Shown here: positions 54,483-62,542 of the stretch, piece by piece | Position numbering within the stretch: the stretch's first letter is position 1 | How the letters are laid out: the number at the start of each line of letters is the position of its first letter | NCBI RefSeq assembly: GCF_000423665.1 | Contig: NZ_AUIK01000016.1 | Location: forward strand, 1-64,000 | Source: Solirubrobacter soli DSM 22325 | Lineage (GTDB): Bacteria; Actinomycetota; Thermoleophilia; Solirubrobacterales; Solirubrobacteraceae | Length of the DNA stretch: 64,000 nt | Reading direction: 5' to 3' | Made by a program: the position numbers and the translations under genes | Notes under the pieces: model-generated | Databases searched by the model: none | Seen by the model: the letters and a program-made list of their open reading frames with translations, nothing else | Told to the model about the DNA's origin: nothing

Positions 54483-55664
54483 CTATGCGCGGACAGAGTC
54501 TTCGTACCAGCTGTAGGCGTAGGACGGGTCGTCGAGGTCGCGGGACAAGGCCGTGAGCTTAAGCGGGCGGAACGTGTCGCACATCACCGCCAGCTCGTCG
54601 GTGCGCGTCATCCCCAGCGTCTTCTCGACCGTGCCCGGCTGCGGGCCGTGCGGGAGCCCGCTCGGATGCAGCGTGAACGATCCGATCTCGACGCCCTTGC
54701 GCGCGGCGTAGTCGCCGTCGACGTAGTACATGACCTCTTCGCTCTGCACGTTGGAGTGGTGGTACGGCAGGACGACCGCCTGCGGGTCCCAGTCGAGCAT
54801 CCGCGGGCAGAACGAGCAGATCACGAAGTTCGGGCCCTGGAAGGTCTGGTGCGCGGGCGGCGGCTGGTGCAGGCGGCCGGCCTTGGGCTCGAAGTCGGCG
54901 ATGTTGAACGTGTACGGGTAGACGTAGCCGTCCCAGCCGACGACGTCGAGCGGGTTGTAGTCGAGCACGTAGTCCTGGTAGCCGCCGCGCACGCGCACCT
55001 TGACCGTGTGCTCGCCGCGATCGCGGTGGGTGACGAGCTCCGTCGGCGGGTGGAAGTCGCGCTGTGAGAACGGCGCGTGCTCGAGCAGCTGGCCGTAGCG
55101 GTTGCGGTAGCGGTTCGGGGTCTCGATCTCGCCCGGCGTGTAGAAGGTCAGCCAGCGCTGGGGCTCGTCGAAACGGAACCGGTAGGTCGTCCCGCGCGGG
55201 ATCACGACGTAGTCGTGCTTGCGGTAGGACAGCGAGCCGAAGACGGTCTCGACGACGCCGCTTCCCTCGTGGACGAAGATGACCTCGTCGCCCTCGCCGT
55301 CGCGGTAGAAGTAGTCCGCCTCGCGCTCGGGCACGCAGATGCCGATCTCGACGTCGTTGTTGTACTGCAGGACGCGCCGGCCGAGGACGGCGTCGCCTTC
55401 CGGCTGCATCTCGCGCGTGTGCGTGAGCCGGTGCACGTGGGTGTCGGGCACCCACTCCTCGAGCTCGATCTTCTCGAACTCGCCGACGTCCTTCACGCGG
55501 CAGGGGGAGAACAGGTGGTAGAGGATCGACTCGTTGCCGGAGAACCCCTCGAATCCCATGACCTCCTCGACCAGCAACGGGGCGGTGCCGTTCGCGGACG
55601 AGTCCGGGTCGCGGTACTGGACGTGGCGCTTGGCCGGGATGCGGCCCAGGCTGTGGTAGCGCAT
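54483..55664 (-). CDS. hmgA: Homogentisate 1,2-dioxygenase
   Basis: 393 residues from ATG 55664, which overlaps the serpin stop (TGATG); AGGAG upstream. Cupin-type enzyme: FVHEGSGVVETVFGSLSYRKHDYVVIPRGTTYRF, NPLDVVGWDGYVYPYTFNIADFEPKAGRLHQPP, iron ligands in LPYHHSNVQSEEVMYY (His, Glu) and HPSGLPHGPQPG (His). Opens the homogentisate ring to maleylacetoacetate. The reading frame stays open upstream through the operon but that is not a fusion. Confidence 0.95.
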   Translation of the reverse strand: MRYHSLGRIPAKRHVQYRDPDSSANGTAPLLVEEVMGFEGFSGNESILYHLFSPCRVKDVGEFEKIELEEWVPDTHVHRLTHTREMQPEGDAVLGRRVLQYNNDVEIGICVPEREADYFYRDGEGDEVIFVHEGSGVVETVFGSLSYRKHDYVVIPRGTTYRFRFDEPQRWLTFYTPGEIETPNRYRNRYGQLLEHAPFSQRDFHPPTELVTHRDRGEHTVKVRVRGGYQDYVLDYNPLDVVGWDGYVYPYTFNIADFEPKAGRLHQPPPAHQTFQGPNFVICSFCPRMLDWDPQAVVLPYHHSNVQSEEVMYYVDGDYAARKGVEIGSFTLHPSGLPHGPQPGTVEKTLGMTRTDELAVMCDTFRPLKLTALSRDLDDPSYAYSWYEDSVRA

Positions 55665-56527
55665 CAGTCGCTCCTCTCCGTGGGGTTCAGCACGCGGCCG
55701 CAGAACAGGATCGTCCCGGTCGGCGCGTGCTCGACCGCCCACGTGAACGGGCGGTCGAAGACTAGGTGGAATTCGGGTTGCCGGAACGCGACCGCGCGGG
55801 CGGTGACGGCGGTGGTCGCGGCTGCGCGGGTGCCGGCTTCGTCGACGTCGACCCGCGCCCGCTGCACGACGCGCCCGAGGGACTTGCGGCCTGGGCCGGC
55901 GATCAGCTCGTCGAGGTCCTCGCCCGGCCGGAACGCCGGGCCGAGACCAAGCGCGATCAGCAGCTCGGACAGCTCGAGCGACGACGTGGTGCTGAAGCGC
56001 GGGAGCTCGACGACCCCGTAGCCCTCGGACCAGCGCTCCGGCGCATCGCCCATCCTCGCCACGAAGCGCAGGTCGCCGTCGCGATACGGGAGCCGGACCG
56101 CGTCCTCGGTGTACTCGAACGTCCCGTCGACGCGCATCAGGCGCTCGCCGCGGGTGAACGGGAAGACCCACTTCGCGTCCAGGTACTCGGCGTCGGTGAG
56201 GACGAACACCTCGTCGTCGCCGAGCTCGTCGAGGATGCGGGGGATCATGCCGCGGGTCTTCTCGTCCGACCAGGCGTTGATGCGGGCGAGGTCGAGCGGG
56301 CCGGCGTCGAGCTTCAGCGCCGGCCCGGGCATGTAGCCCTTGCCGAGCCAGACCGCCTGCGCGGACAGGATCCCGTCGACCTCGGGCACGGGGTCGAGCT
56401 TCGAGAGCGCTTCGCGCGTCTCCCCGGTCGCGCCCTCGCGGATCGTGGAGAGAGCCCGCGCGAGACCGTAGGGCGAGACGACGACCTCGCCTTGGAGGCG
56501 CTCCAGCAGCGCGGGCCCGAGATCCAT
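55664..56527 (-). CDS. Compact serpin (serine protease inhibitor)
   Basis: 287 residues, against ~370-400 for normal serpins. N-terminal VVVSPYGLARALSTIREGATGETREAL; LDAKWVFPFTRGERLMRVDGTFEYT; reactive-loop hinge VDEAGTRAAATTAV; and the signature FDRPFTWAVEHAPTGTILFCGRVLNP. Missing length appears to be helices C-D and other loops. Counting back from DRPF, an Arg in AFRQPEF is a candidate P1, suggesting a trypsin-like target. No signal peptide. It sits between HPPD (6-nt gap) and HGD (1-nt overlap), so it is expressed with tyrosine catabolism. Serpin identity is firm; inhibitory function is inference. Confidence 0.88.
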   Translation of the reverse strand: MDLGPALLERLQGEVVVSPYGLARALSTIREGATGETREALSKLDPVPEVDGILSAQAVWLGKGYMPGPALKLDAGPLDLARINAWSDEKTRGMIPRILDELGDDEVFVLTDAEYLDAKWVFPFTRGERLMRVDGTFEYTEDAVRLPYRDGDLRFVARMGDAPERWSEGYGVVELPRFSTTSSLELSELLIALGLGPAFRPGEDLDELIAGPGRKSLGRVVQRARVDVDEAGTRAAATTAVTARAVAFRQPEFHLVFDRPFTWAVEHAPTGTILFCGRVLNPTERSD

Positions 56528-56533
56528 AAGTCC

Positions 56534-57652
56534 CTACAGATTGCCGCGCAAGGCCTGCTCGCGCTCGATCGCCTCGAACAGCGCCTTGAAGTTGCCGTCG
56601 CCGAAGCCGCGGGCGCCGTGGCGCTCGATGACCTCGAGAAAGACCGTCGGCCGGTCGCCGATCGGCTTCGTGAAGATCTGCAGCAGGTAGCCCTCGTCGT
56701 CGCGGTCGACGAGGATGCCGAGGCGCTTGAGGTCCTCGAAGTCCTCGGCGATCTCGCCCACGCGGTCCGGCGCCTCGTCGTAGTAGGTGTCGGGCGTGTT
56801 GAGGAACTGGATGCCGCGCTCCTGCAGCTGCTCGACGGTCTTGACGATGTCGCGCGTCGCGACCGCGATGTGCTGCGCGCCCGCGCCGCCGTAGTACTCG
56901 AGGTACTCGTCGATCTGCGACTTGCGCTTGCCCTCGGCCGGCTCGTTGAGCGGGAACTTCACGCGCCCGTTGCCGTTGGTGACGACCTTCGACATCAGCG
57001 CGGAGTACTCGGTCGAGATGTCCTCGTCGGAGAAGTGCAGCATCTCGCGCATCCCGAAGACGTCCTCGTAGTACTTGACCCACTCGTCCATGTGGCCGAG
57101 CTCGACGTTGCCGACGATGTGGTCGATCGCGAGCAGGCCGGCGTCGCCTGAGTCGATGTCGCGCGCCGCGTACCCGGGCAGGAAGGCGCCCTTGTAATTC
57201 GAGCGATCGATGAACGTGTGCAGCGTGTCGCCGTACGTCTTGATCGACGCGCGGCGCAGCGTGCCGTGGTCGTCCGAGACGTCACGCGGCTCCTCGACGC
57301 CGACGGCCCCGCGGGTCGTCGCCTCGCGGTAGGCGTGGTCGACGTCCGGCACGCCCAGCGCGATCACCTTCACGCCGTCGCCGTGAGCGGCGACGTGCGC
57401 GCCGATCTCGTGGCCGGGCACGAGCGCGCCGGTCAGGACGATCCGGATCCGCCCCTGCTCGAGCACGTGCGAGGCGCGGTCGCGCACGCCGGTCTCCAGG
57501 CCCGCATACGCCACCTCCTTGAAGCCCAGCGCGCGGACCCAATAACTGGCGGCCTGCAGCGCGTTGCCGACGTAGAACTCGACGTGGTCGATGCCGTGCA
57601 GCGGCATGAAGTCTTCAGTCGTGGACGGGGCGACGATCGGCTGCGTGCTCAT
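56534..57652 (-). CDS. hppD: 4-hydroxyphenylpyruvate dioxygenase
   Basis: 372 residues from ATG 57652 (ATG 57661 also in frame). Two VOC domains: GIDHVEFYVGNALQAASYW at the start; iron ligands His in LAIDHIVGNVELG, His in GAQHIAVATRDIV and Glu in TVFLEVIERHG; C-terminal gating GFGDGNFKALFEAIEREQALRG. Makes homogentisate from 4-hydroxyphenylpyruvate. First gene of the operon HPPD-serpin-hmgA-maleylacetate reductase-like. TTGTCC-N17-GATCAT (57688-57660) is a possible promoter. Confidence 0.95.
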   Translation of the reverse strand: MSTQPIVAPSTTEDFMPLHGIDHVEFYVGNALQAASYWVRALGFKEVAYAGLETGVRDRASHVLEQGRIRIVLTGALVPGHEIGAHVAAHGDGVKVIALGVPDVDHAYREATTRGAVGVEEPRDVSDDHGTLRRASIKTYGDTLHTFIDRSNYKGAFLPGYAARDIDSGDAGLLAIDHIVGNVELGHMDEWVKYYEDVFGMREMLHFSDEDISTEYSALMSKVVTNGNGRVKFPLNEPAEGKRKSQIDEYLEYYGGAGAQHIAVATRDIVKTVEQLQERGIQFLNTPDTYYDEAPDRVGEIAEDFEDLKRLGILVDRDDEGYLLQIFTKPIGDRPTVFLEVIERHGARGFGDGNFKALFEAIEREQALRGNL

Positions 57653-57663
57653 GGAGTTCATGA

Positions 57664-57685
57664 TCCGCCGATGTGGCGTGGCGGA
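57664..57685. promoter_or_regulatory. Dyad between hppD and the Lrp gene
   Basis: TCCGCC (57664-57669) and GGCGGA (57680-57685) with 10-nt spacing, in the 75-bp divergent region. Candidate site for the Lrp-type regulator. Confidence 0.4.
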
Positions 57686-57715
57686 CAATGCCGATCCGTT
57701 GCTTGCGCCACCCGT

Positions 57716-57721
57716 TATGGT
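57716..57721 (+). promoter_or_regulatory. -10 box of the Lrp gene, leaderless
   Basis: TATGGT, 6 nt before the GTG at 57728. Confidence 0.4.
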
Positions 57722-57727
57722 GCGCGC

Positions 57728-58168
57728 GTGGACGATATCGACCGGCAGATCGTTGCGCTGTTGCGACAGGACGCACGACGCTCCTTCCAGAGCATCGGGC
57801 TGAGGGTCTCGCTGAGCGCGCCGGCCGTCAAGCGGCGCGTCGACCGGCTCGAGGCGGACGGCGTGATCCGTGGCTACACCGCGCGCGTCGACCCCGGGCG
57901 CTTCGGCTGGAACACGCACGCGCTGGTCGCGATGTACTGCGAAGGGCGGATGGCGGCGTCCGAGGTCCGCGACGCGGTCGAGCGCCATCCGGAGGTCGAA
58001 GCCGCCTATACGGTGGCGGGCGAGGCGAGCGCGGTCGTGCACGTGCGGGCGCGTGACACGTCCCACCTGGAGGAGACGCTCGAGCGCATCCGCGACCACC
58101 CGGGCGTCACGCGAACGCAGACTCAGATCGTCCTCTCGACGCTGTTCGAGCGTCCTTTTGAGGAGTAG
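57728..58168 (+). CDS. Lrp/AsnC-family regulator
   Basis: 146 residues from GTG 57728. Helix-turn-helix at the N-terminus (DDIDRQIVALLRQDARRSFQSIGLRVSLSAPAVKRRVDRLEADGVIRGYTARVD) and RAM ligand domain (AAYTVAGEASAVVHVRARDTSHLEETLERIRDHPGVTRTQTQIVLSTLFERP). Divergent from the tyrosine operon; by analogy with family members it likely senses an aromatic amino acid and controls hppD. Confidence 0.92.
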   Translation: MDDIDRQIVALLRQDARRSFQSIGLRVSLSAPAVKRRVDRLEADGVIRGYTARVDPGRFGWNTHALVAMYCEGRMAASEVRDAVERHPEVEAAYTVAGEASAVVHVRARDTSHLEETLERIRDHPGVTRTQTQIVLSTLFERPFEE

Positions 58169-58227
58169 CTACAAAAATGAGTACACAATCGTTGGCCTCG
58201 CCCTAAGAAGCACCCTCTGCTTGTGGG

Positions 58228-58233
58228 TAGGCT
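58228..58233 (+). promoter_or_regulatory. -10 box of desaturase gene, leaderless
   Basis: TAGGCT, 7 nt before the ATG at 58241; no Shine-Dalgarno. Confidence 0.5.
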
Positions 58234-58240
58234 GCAAGCC

Positions 58241-59179
58241 ATGACCCGCCTCGAGCGCCGTGTGAACATGGCGGCAGTCTTTCTGCCCTTCATCGTCGTG
58301 GCCATCGCCATCCCGTTCCTGTGGGGCGACTGGCTCGACTGGTCGGACGTCGTCGTCTTCACGATCATGTACCTGCTGTCCGGATTCGGCGTGACCGTCG
58401 GCTTCCACCGGCTGCTGACCCACCGCTCCTTCAAGACGCACAAGTTCACCGAGTACGTCTTCGCGTACCTCGGGATGCTCGCGGTCGAGGGCCCCGTGAT
58501 CGACTGGGTGGCCGACCACCGCAAGCACCACGCGCACACGGACGTCGAAGGCGACCCGCACTCCCCGCACGTCGGCCACGGCGACGGCCTCAAGGGCGCG
58601 ATCAAGGGCCTCTGGCACGCGCACGTCGGCTGGCTGTGGGAGACCCACGGCGAGGCGAGCGCCCGCCGCTACGCCAAGGACCTCGCCGAGGACCGCACGA
58701 TGCGTGCGCTCAACCGCAAGTTCCCGTGGATCGTGGTCGGCTCGCTGCTGATCCCGGCGGCGCTCGGCGGCCTGCTCAGCATGAGCTGGCACGGCGCGCT
58801 CACCGGCCTCATCTGGGGCGGCTTCGCGCGCATCTTCTTCGTGCACCACGTGACCTGGTCGGTCAACTCGGTGTGCCACTTCTTCGGCACCCGCCGCTTC
58901 GAGATCGAAGACAAGTCGACCAACGTCTTCTGGCTGGCGATCCCGTCCTTCGGCGAGAGCTGGCACCACAACCACCACACGTTCCCCCGCTCGGCCAAGC
59001 ACGGCCTGAAGTGGTGGGAGATCGACCCGTCGGCGATGATGATCGGGCTCCTCAAGCGCGTCGGCCTCGCCTGGGACGTCGTGACGATCACCCCCGAGCG
59101 TCAGGCCCAGAAGCTCGCGGGCGCGCCGAAGCCCGCCGCGCCGGCCGAAGAAGAGAAGGTCCCCGAGCCGGTCGGCTAG
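58241..59179 (+). CDS. Membrane fatty acid (delta-9 type) desaturase
   Basis: 312 residues from ATG 58241. Four membrane helices and the three His boxes of acyl-CoA/acyl-lipid desaturases: HRLLTH, HRKHH and HNHHTFPRSAKHG. Introduces a double bond in membrane acyl chains using O2. The C-terminal ~20 residues are Pro/Ala/Glu-rich. Ends with a 4-nt overlap with the convergent luciferase-like gene. Confidence 0.93.
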   Translation: MTRLERRVNMAAVFLPFIVVAIAIPFLWGDWLDWSDVVVFTIMYLLSGFGVTVGFHRLLTHRSFKTHKFTEYVFAYLGMLAVEGPVIDWVADHRKHHAHTDVEGDPHSPHVGHGDGLKGAIKGLWHAHVGWLWETHGEASARRYAKDLAEDRTMRALNRKFPWIVVGSLLIPAALGGLLSMSWHGALTGLIWGGFARIFFVHHVTWSVNSVCHFFGTRRFEIEDKSTNVFWLAIPSFGESWHHNHHTFPRSAKHGLKWWEIDPSAMMIGLLKRVGLAWDVVTITPERQAQKLAGAPKPAAPAEEEKVPEPVG

Positions 59180-60024
59180 CTGGGAAGCAGTTCGCCGAGC
59201 GTTCGGATCGAGCGCTCGGTGATCGGGCTGGCGACGACGATCACCTCGTCGGCGCCGGCCTCGCCCAGCTCGGCGATGTGGGCGGCGAAACGCGATTGCT
59301 CGACGGCGTCCATCCCTTCGGGGCGGCGCTCGACCGGGAGGCCGTCGAGCTGGACCAGCATGCAGACGCTCCGCGAGACGGTGTCCGGGATGCCGATCTC
59401 CTCGATCAGCTTCGCCAGGCCCTCGGGCTCGTTGCCGTAGTCGTCCCACCACGTGTTCCACGCCTGGACGTGGGGGAGGGTGATGCCGAGCGTCCGCTTG
59501 CCGTTGGAGCCGATCATGATCGGCGTCTGGCGGGCGGGCTTGGGCAGCAGGACGACGTCGTCGGCGCGGTGGTAGGTGCCGTCGAGCGTCACCCGCTCGC
59601 CGCGCAGGAGCCCGCTGATGATCGCGAAGGCCTCCTCGAAGCGCGAGACCCGGCGGTCGTACGGGATGCCGAACGCGTCGAACTCGCGCCGGTTCCAGCC
59701 CGAGCCGATCCCGAGCACGAAGCGCCCGCCGCTGACCTCGTCGATCGTCGACGCCATCTTGGCCAGCACCGCCGGCGGGTGGAAGCCCGCGCACGCGACG
59801 AGCGGGCCGAGCCGCACCCTGGTGGTCGCCGCGGCCAGCGCGCTCAGCAGCGTCCACGCCTCCCAGGGCGCGCACTCCGCATGCTTGTTGCGCGCGTCGT
59901 AGAGCAGGTGGTCGCCGATCCACAGCGACTCGAACCCGACCTCCTCGGCCGCCCGCGCCATCGCCAGGTACTCGGGCCAGCGCACCTCGCGCTCGACCTC
60001 GGGGAGTTGAATGCCGATCTTCAT
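59176..60024 (-). CDS. Luciferase-like monooxygenase, F420-dependent type
   Basis: 282 residues. LLM-class TIM barrel: KIGIQLPEVEREVRWPEYLAMARAAEEVGFESLWIGDHL, RVRLGPLVACAGFHPPAVLAKMASTIDEVSGGRFVLGIGSGWNRREFDAFG. This pattern is typical of F420-dependent oxidoreductases of actinobacteria; FMN cannot be excluded. Palindrome copy C lies 14 nt upstream of its start. Confidence 0.88.
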   Translation of the reverse strand: MKIGIQLPEVEREVRWPEYLAMARAAEEVGFESLWIGDHLLYDARNKHAECAPWEAWTLLSALAAATTRVRLGPLVACAGFHPPAVLAKMASTIDEVSGGRFVLGIGSGWNRREFDAFGIPYDRRVSRFEEAFAIISGLLRGERVTLDGTYHRADDVVLLPKPARQTPIMIGSNGKRTLGITLPHVQAWNTWWDDYGNEPEGLAKLIEEIGIPDTVSRSVCMLVQLDGLPVERRPEGMDAVEQSRFAAHIAELGEAGADEVIVVASPITERSIRTLGELLPS

Positions 60025-60037
60025 GTCGCGCGCAAGT

Positions 60038-60058
60038 TAAAGGGGTCAGGCCCCTTTA
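60038..60058. repeat. 21-bp palindromic repeat, copy C
   Basis: TAAAGGGG and CCCCTTTA around TCAGG, followed by GGTTTTG. Between the divergent starts of the luciferase-like gene and a small downstream gene. Confidence 0.9.
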
Positions 60059-60089
60059 GGTTTTGTGGGGCGGTGCCGATACACGTCCC

Positions 60090-60245
60090 GTGACTCCTCC
60101 GACGCCACCCGCGCCGCCCGTGACCCCCGGCGGCCGCCAGATCGACGCTCAGCCGTGGGGCCATCGCTACTGGGACGGCCTGGCGCGCGACGCCGGCAAG
60201 ACCAGCGTGCCGCCGCCGCTCGCGCCCAAGCCGCGCCCGGTCTAG
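60090..60245 (+). CDS. Small Pro-rich hypothetical protein
   Basis: 51 residues from GTG 60090 (TTG 60063 in frame). Pro-rich ends (TPPTPPAPPVTPGGRQ and VPPPLAPKPRPV) around a hydrophilic/aromatic centre QPWGHRYWDGLARDAGKT. No known domain. The stop overlaps the convergent EamA gene by 4 nt. Confidence 0.4.
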   Translation: MTPPTPPAPPVTPGGRQIDAQPWGHRYWDGLARDAGKTSVPPPLAPKPRPV

Positions 60246-61174
60246 GTCTTCGACGGCGCTTCGGCGCGCACGACGAGCGCGACGCTCGCGACGATGATCC
60301 CTGCGCCGATCAGGGTGGTCGCCGTGATGCCCTCGTCGAGGATCAGCCAGCCGAGCGCGATCGCGACGACGGGGTTCACGTACGCGTACGTCGAGACCTT
60401 CGAGATCGGCGCGTTCTGCAGCAGCCACGCGTAACACGTGAAGGCGAGCAGCGAGCCGAAGGTGATCAGGTAGATCAGGCCGAAGATCGAGCGGCCGGAG
60501 AACGCCTCGAAGTGCACGTCGCCGACCTCGCCGCCGATCAGGCCGCACGAGAACACGGCGATACCGCCCAGCAGCGACTGCCAGGCGGTCGAGACCAGCG
60601 GGTCGCGGGGGAGCGAGATGCGCGGCGAGGCGAACGAGCCGACCGCCCACATCAACGCCGCGCCAACGCACGCGAGCAGGCCGATCAGCGTCGCCTCACC
60701 CGACGGGTGCAGCAGCAGGACCAGGCCGCCGAAGCCGACCAGCACGGCGCCGATCGACCGCCACGCGATCCGCTCGCCGGTCGCCCGGCGCAGCAGGATC
60801 ACCCACAACGGGATCGAGGCCACCAGGAGGGCGGCCAGGCCGGACGGGACGGTCTTCTCGGCGACGGAGATGACGGCGTTGGCGCCGGGCAGCATCAGCC
60901 CGACGAAGCCGGCCGACAGCAGCTCGGCGCGGGTGGGCTTCCACACCGACGCCCCGCTTCGGAACGCGAGGATCGGCAGCAGGATCAGCCCGACGCAGAT
61001 GAAGCGCGTGCCCGCGCCCAGCAGCGGCGGGATCGTCTCCACCATGAGGGCGATCGCCAGGTAGGTCGACCCCCAGACGATGTAGACGATCCAGAGCGCC
61101 GTCCAGATCTTCCAAGGAGGTGCGGCCTCCGCCCGCGCAGGGACGGCGCTGACGGAGGCCTCCAACGCGCTCAC
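60242..61174 (-). CDS. EamA/DMT-family transporter
   Basis: 310 residues, ten helices in two EamA repeats (WIVYIVWGSTYLAIALMVETIPPLLGAGTRF ... GLIYLITFGSLLAFTCYAWLLQNAPISKVSTYAYVNPVVAIALGWLILDE). Resembles YedA/RhaT-like metabolite exporters. GTG start overlaps the stop of the GNAT-like gene (GTGA). Substrate unknown. Confidence 0.9.
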   Translation of the reverse strand: MSALEASVSAVPARAEAAPPWKIWTALWIVYIVWGSTYLAIALMVETIPPLLGAGTRFICVGLILLPILAFRSGASVWKPTRAELLSAGFVGLMLPGANAVISVAEKTVPSGLAALLVASIPLWVILLRRATGERIAWRSIGAVLVGFGGLVLLLHPSGEATLIGLLACVGAALMWAVGSFASPRISLPRDPLVSTAWQSLLGGIAVFSCGLIGGEVGDVHFEAFSGRSIFGLIYLITFGSLLAFTCYAWLLQNAPISKVSTYAYVNPVVAIALGWLILDEGITATTLIGAGIIVASVALVVRAEAPSKT

Positions 61175-61428
61175 GAGTTCCGGAGCCTCCGCGCGCGATA
61201 GGCCAGCAGGTCGACCACGTCCGCCGTGTGGCGGAACGGGTCGGCGACGCGCGCGCCCGTGTCGACCGACAGCGCCGCCACCACCTCGTCGCCGGACTCG
61301 GCGATGAGCAGCTCACCAGCGGGGACTTCGCTGGAATCCAGCTCGGCGAGGCGTCGCAGGGCGGGGCCGTCGGAGCCACGGGCGGATCGGATCACGACGG
61401 TTGGATGAATGTTGGCGAGAGCGGACAT
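61171..61428 (-). CDS. Short GNAT-like protein
   Basis: 85 residues from ATG 61428 with AGAGGAG at good spacing. PTVVIRSARGSDGPALRRLAELDSSEVPAGELLIAESGDEVVAALSVDTGARVADPFRHTADVVDLLAYRARRL resembles only the N-terminal half of a GNAT acetyltransferase, lacking the acetyl-CoA loop, so it may be a non-catalytic relict. Cotranscribed with the EamA gene. Confidence 0.75.
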   Translation of the reverse strand: MSALANIHPTVVIRSARGSDGPALRRLAELDSSEVPAGELLIAESGDEVVAALSVDTGARVADPFRHTADVVDLLAYRARRLRNS

Positions 61429-61471
61429 GGTGTGCTCCTCTAACGGAGTTGGAGAACAGAACGTGAGATCC

Positions 61472-61503
61472 ATGTTCGGCATTCCCGGCCATCAGTTCAA
61501 ATG
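61472..61503 (-). promoter_or_regulatory. Promoter and LysR-type site between GNAT-like and LysR genes
   Basis: On the minus strand TTGAAC (61500-61495), 17-nt spacer, GAACAT (61477-61472). TCA-GTTCAAA-TGA (about 61492-61504), a T-N11-A inverted repeat typical of LysR targets, overlaps the -35 box. Confidence 0.45.
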
Positions 61504-61535
61504 ACCTTTCGCTGGGCGTGGTATAAGGAGTTCTG

Positions 61536-62465
61536 ATGCTTGACGTGCGCCGTATGCGGGTGCTCCGCGAGGTCGCTGTGCGCGGGTCGTTCAGCGCCGC
61601 CGCCGAGTCGCTCTCCTTCACCCAGTCCGCGATCTCGCAGCAGATCGCCGCGCTCGAGCGCGAGGCCGGCTGCACGTTGGTGCAGAGGAACGCGCGGGGA
61701 ATCCGGTTGACCGAGGCGGGTGAGGCGCTCGTGCGCCACGCGGACGCCATCCTCGCCCGCCTGTCTGAGGCTGAAGCTGAGCTTGAGGCTATCGCCGGTT
61801 TGCGCGGCGGGCGGCTGCGCATGGCGTCCTTCGAGTCCGCGGCGGCGACGCTGATGCCGCTGGCGATCGCGTCCTTCCGCGCCGAGCATCCGGACGTCGA
61901 GCTCTCGATGCTGATGATGGAGCCCGAGGACTCCGCCCCGCTGCTGAAGGCGGGCGAGCTGGACCTCGCGCTCGGCTTCGACGCCCGCATCCGCGGCGAG
62001 GTCGACGGCGTCACCCGCCACCACCTGATCACCGACCCGATGTTCATCGCGATGCCGGCCGACCACCCGCACGCCCATCGGCGCAACCTGCGTCTCGCCG
62101 ATCTCGCCGACGACCCCTGGATCGCGGGCACCACCGACTGCGAGTGCAACCGGCTGATCAACCGCGCGTGCGCGATCGCCGGGTTCGAACCCCGGATCGC
62201 CTTCCAGACCGACGACTACACCGCGATGCAGGGCTTCGTCGCCGCGGGCGTGGGCGTGTCGATGATCGCCGAGCTCGGCCTGACGAGCATCCGCGACGAC
62301 ATCGTCGTCCGCTCGCTCGGCCGCGAGACCCCGGTCCGCGAGGTGTTCGCGATGACCGCCACCGACGCCCACCGCACCCCCTCGACGCAGGTGATGCTCG
62401 ACATCCTCATGGCCGTCGCGTCGCGTTACGAGAGCCGCCGCCCCCGGCTGCAGCTCGTCGGCTGA
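61536..62465 (+). CDS. LysR-family regulator
   Basis: 309 residues. N-terminal winged helix (LDVRRMRVLREVAVRGSFSAAAESLSFTQSAISQQIAALEREAG) and periplasmic-binding-like effector domain (GRLRMASFESAAATLMPLAIASFRAEHPDVEL ... GVGVSMIAELGL). Ribosome site AAGGAG. Divergent from the GNAT-like/EamA operon, which it probably controls. Confidence 0.92.
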   Translation: MLDVRRMRVLREVAVRGSFSAAAESLSFTQSAISQQIAALEREAGCTLVQRNARGIRLTEAGEALVRHADAILARLSEAEAELEAIAGLRGGRLRMASFESAAATLMPLAIASFRAEHPDVELSMLMMEPEDSAPLLKAGELDLALGFDARIRGEVDGVTRHHLITDPMFIAMPADHPHAHRRNLRLADLADDPWIAGTTDCECNRLINRACAIAGFEPRIAFQTDDYTAMQGFVAAGVGVSMIAELGLTSIRDDIVVRSLGRETPVREVFAMTATDAHRTPSTQVMLDILMAVASRYESRRPRLQLVG

Positions 62466-62542
62466 GCCGGAAGACGGAATTTTGCGCCGTGCGGCGCGTC
62501 CTCGGTTAGCGTCACGCCCCCCCGACCTGGAGGAGCCCGGCG

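Noticed and set aside
54483..57083. 866-codon frame covering hmgA, serpin and part of HPPD
   Set aside because: The frame is only open by GC bias. hmgA has its own start with a ribosome site, and the other two genes lie in other frames.
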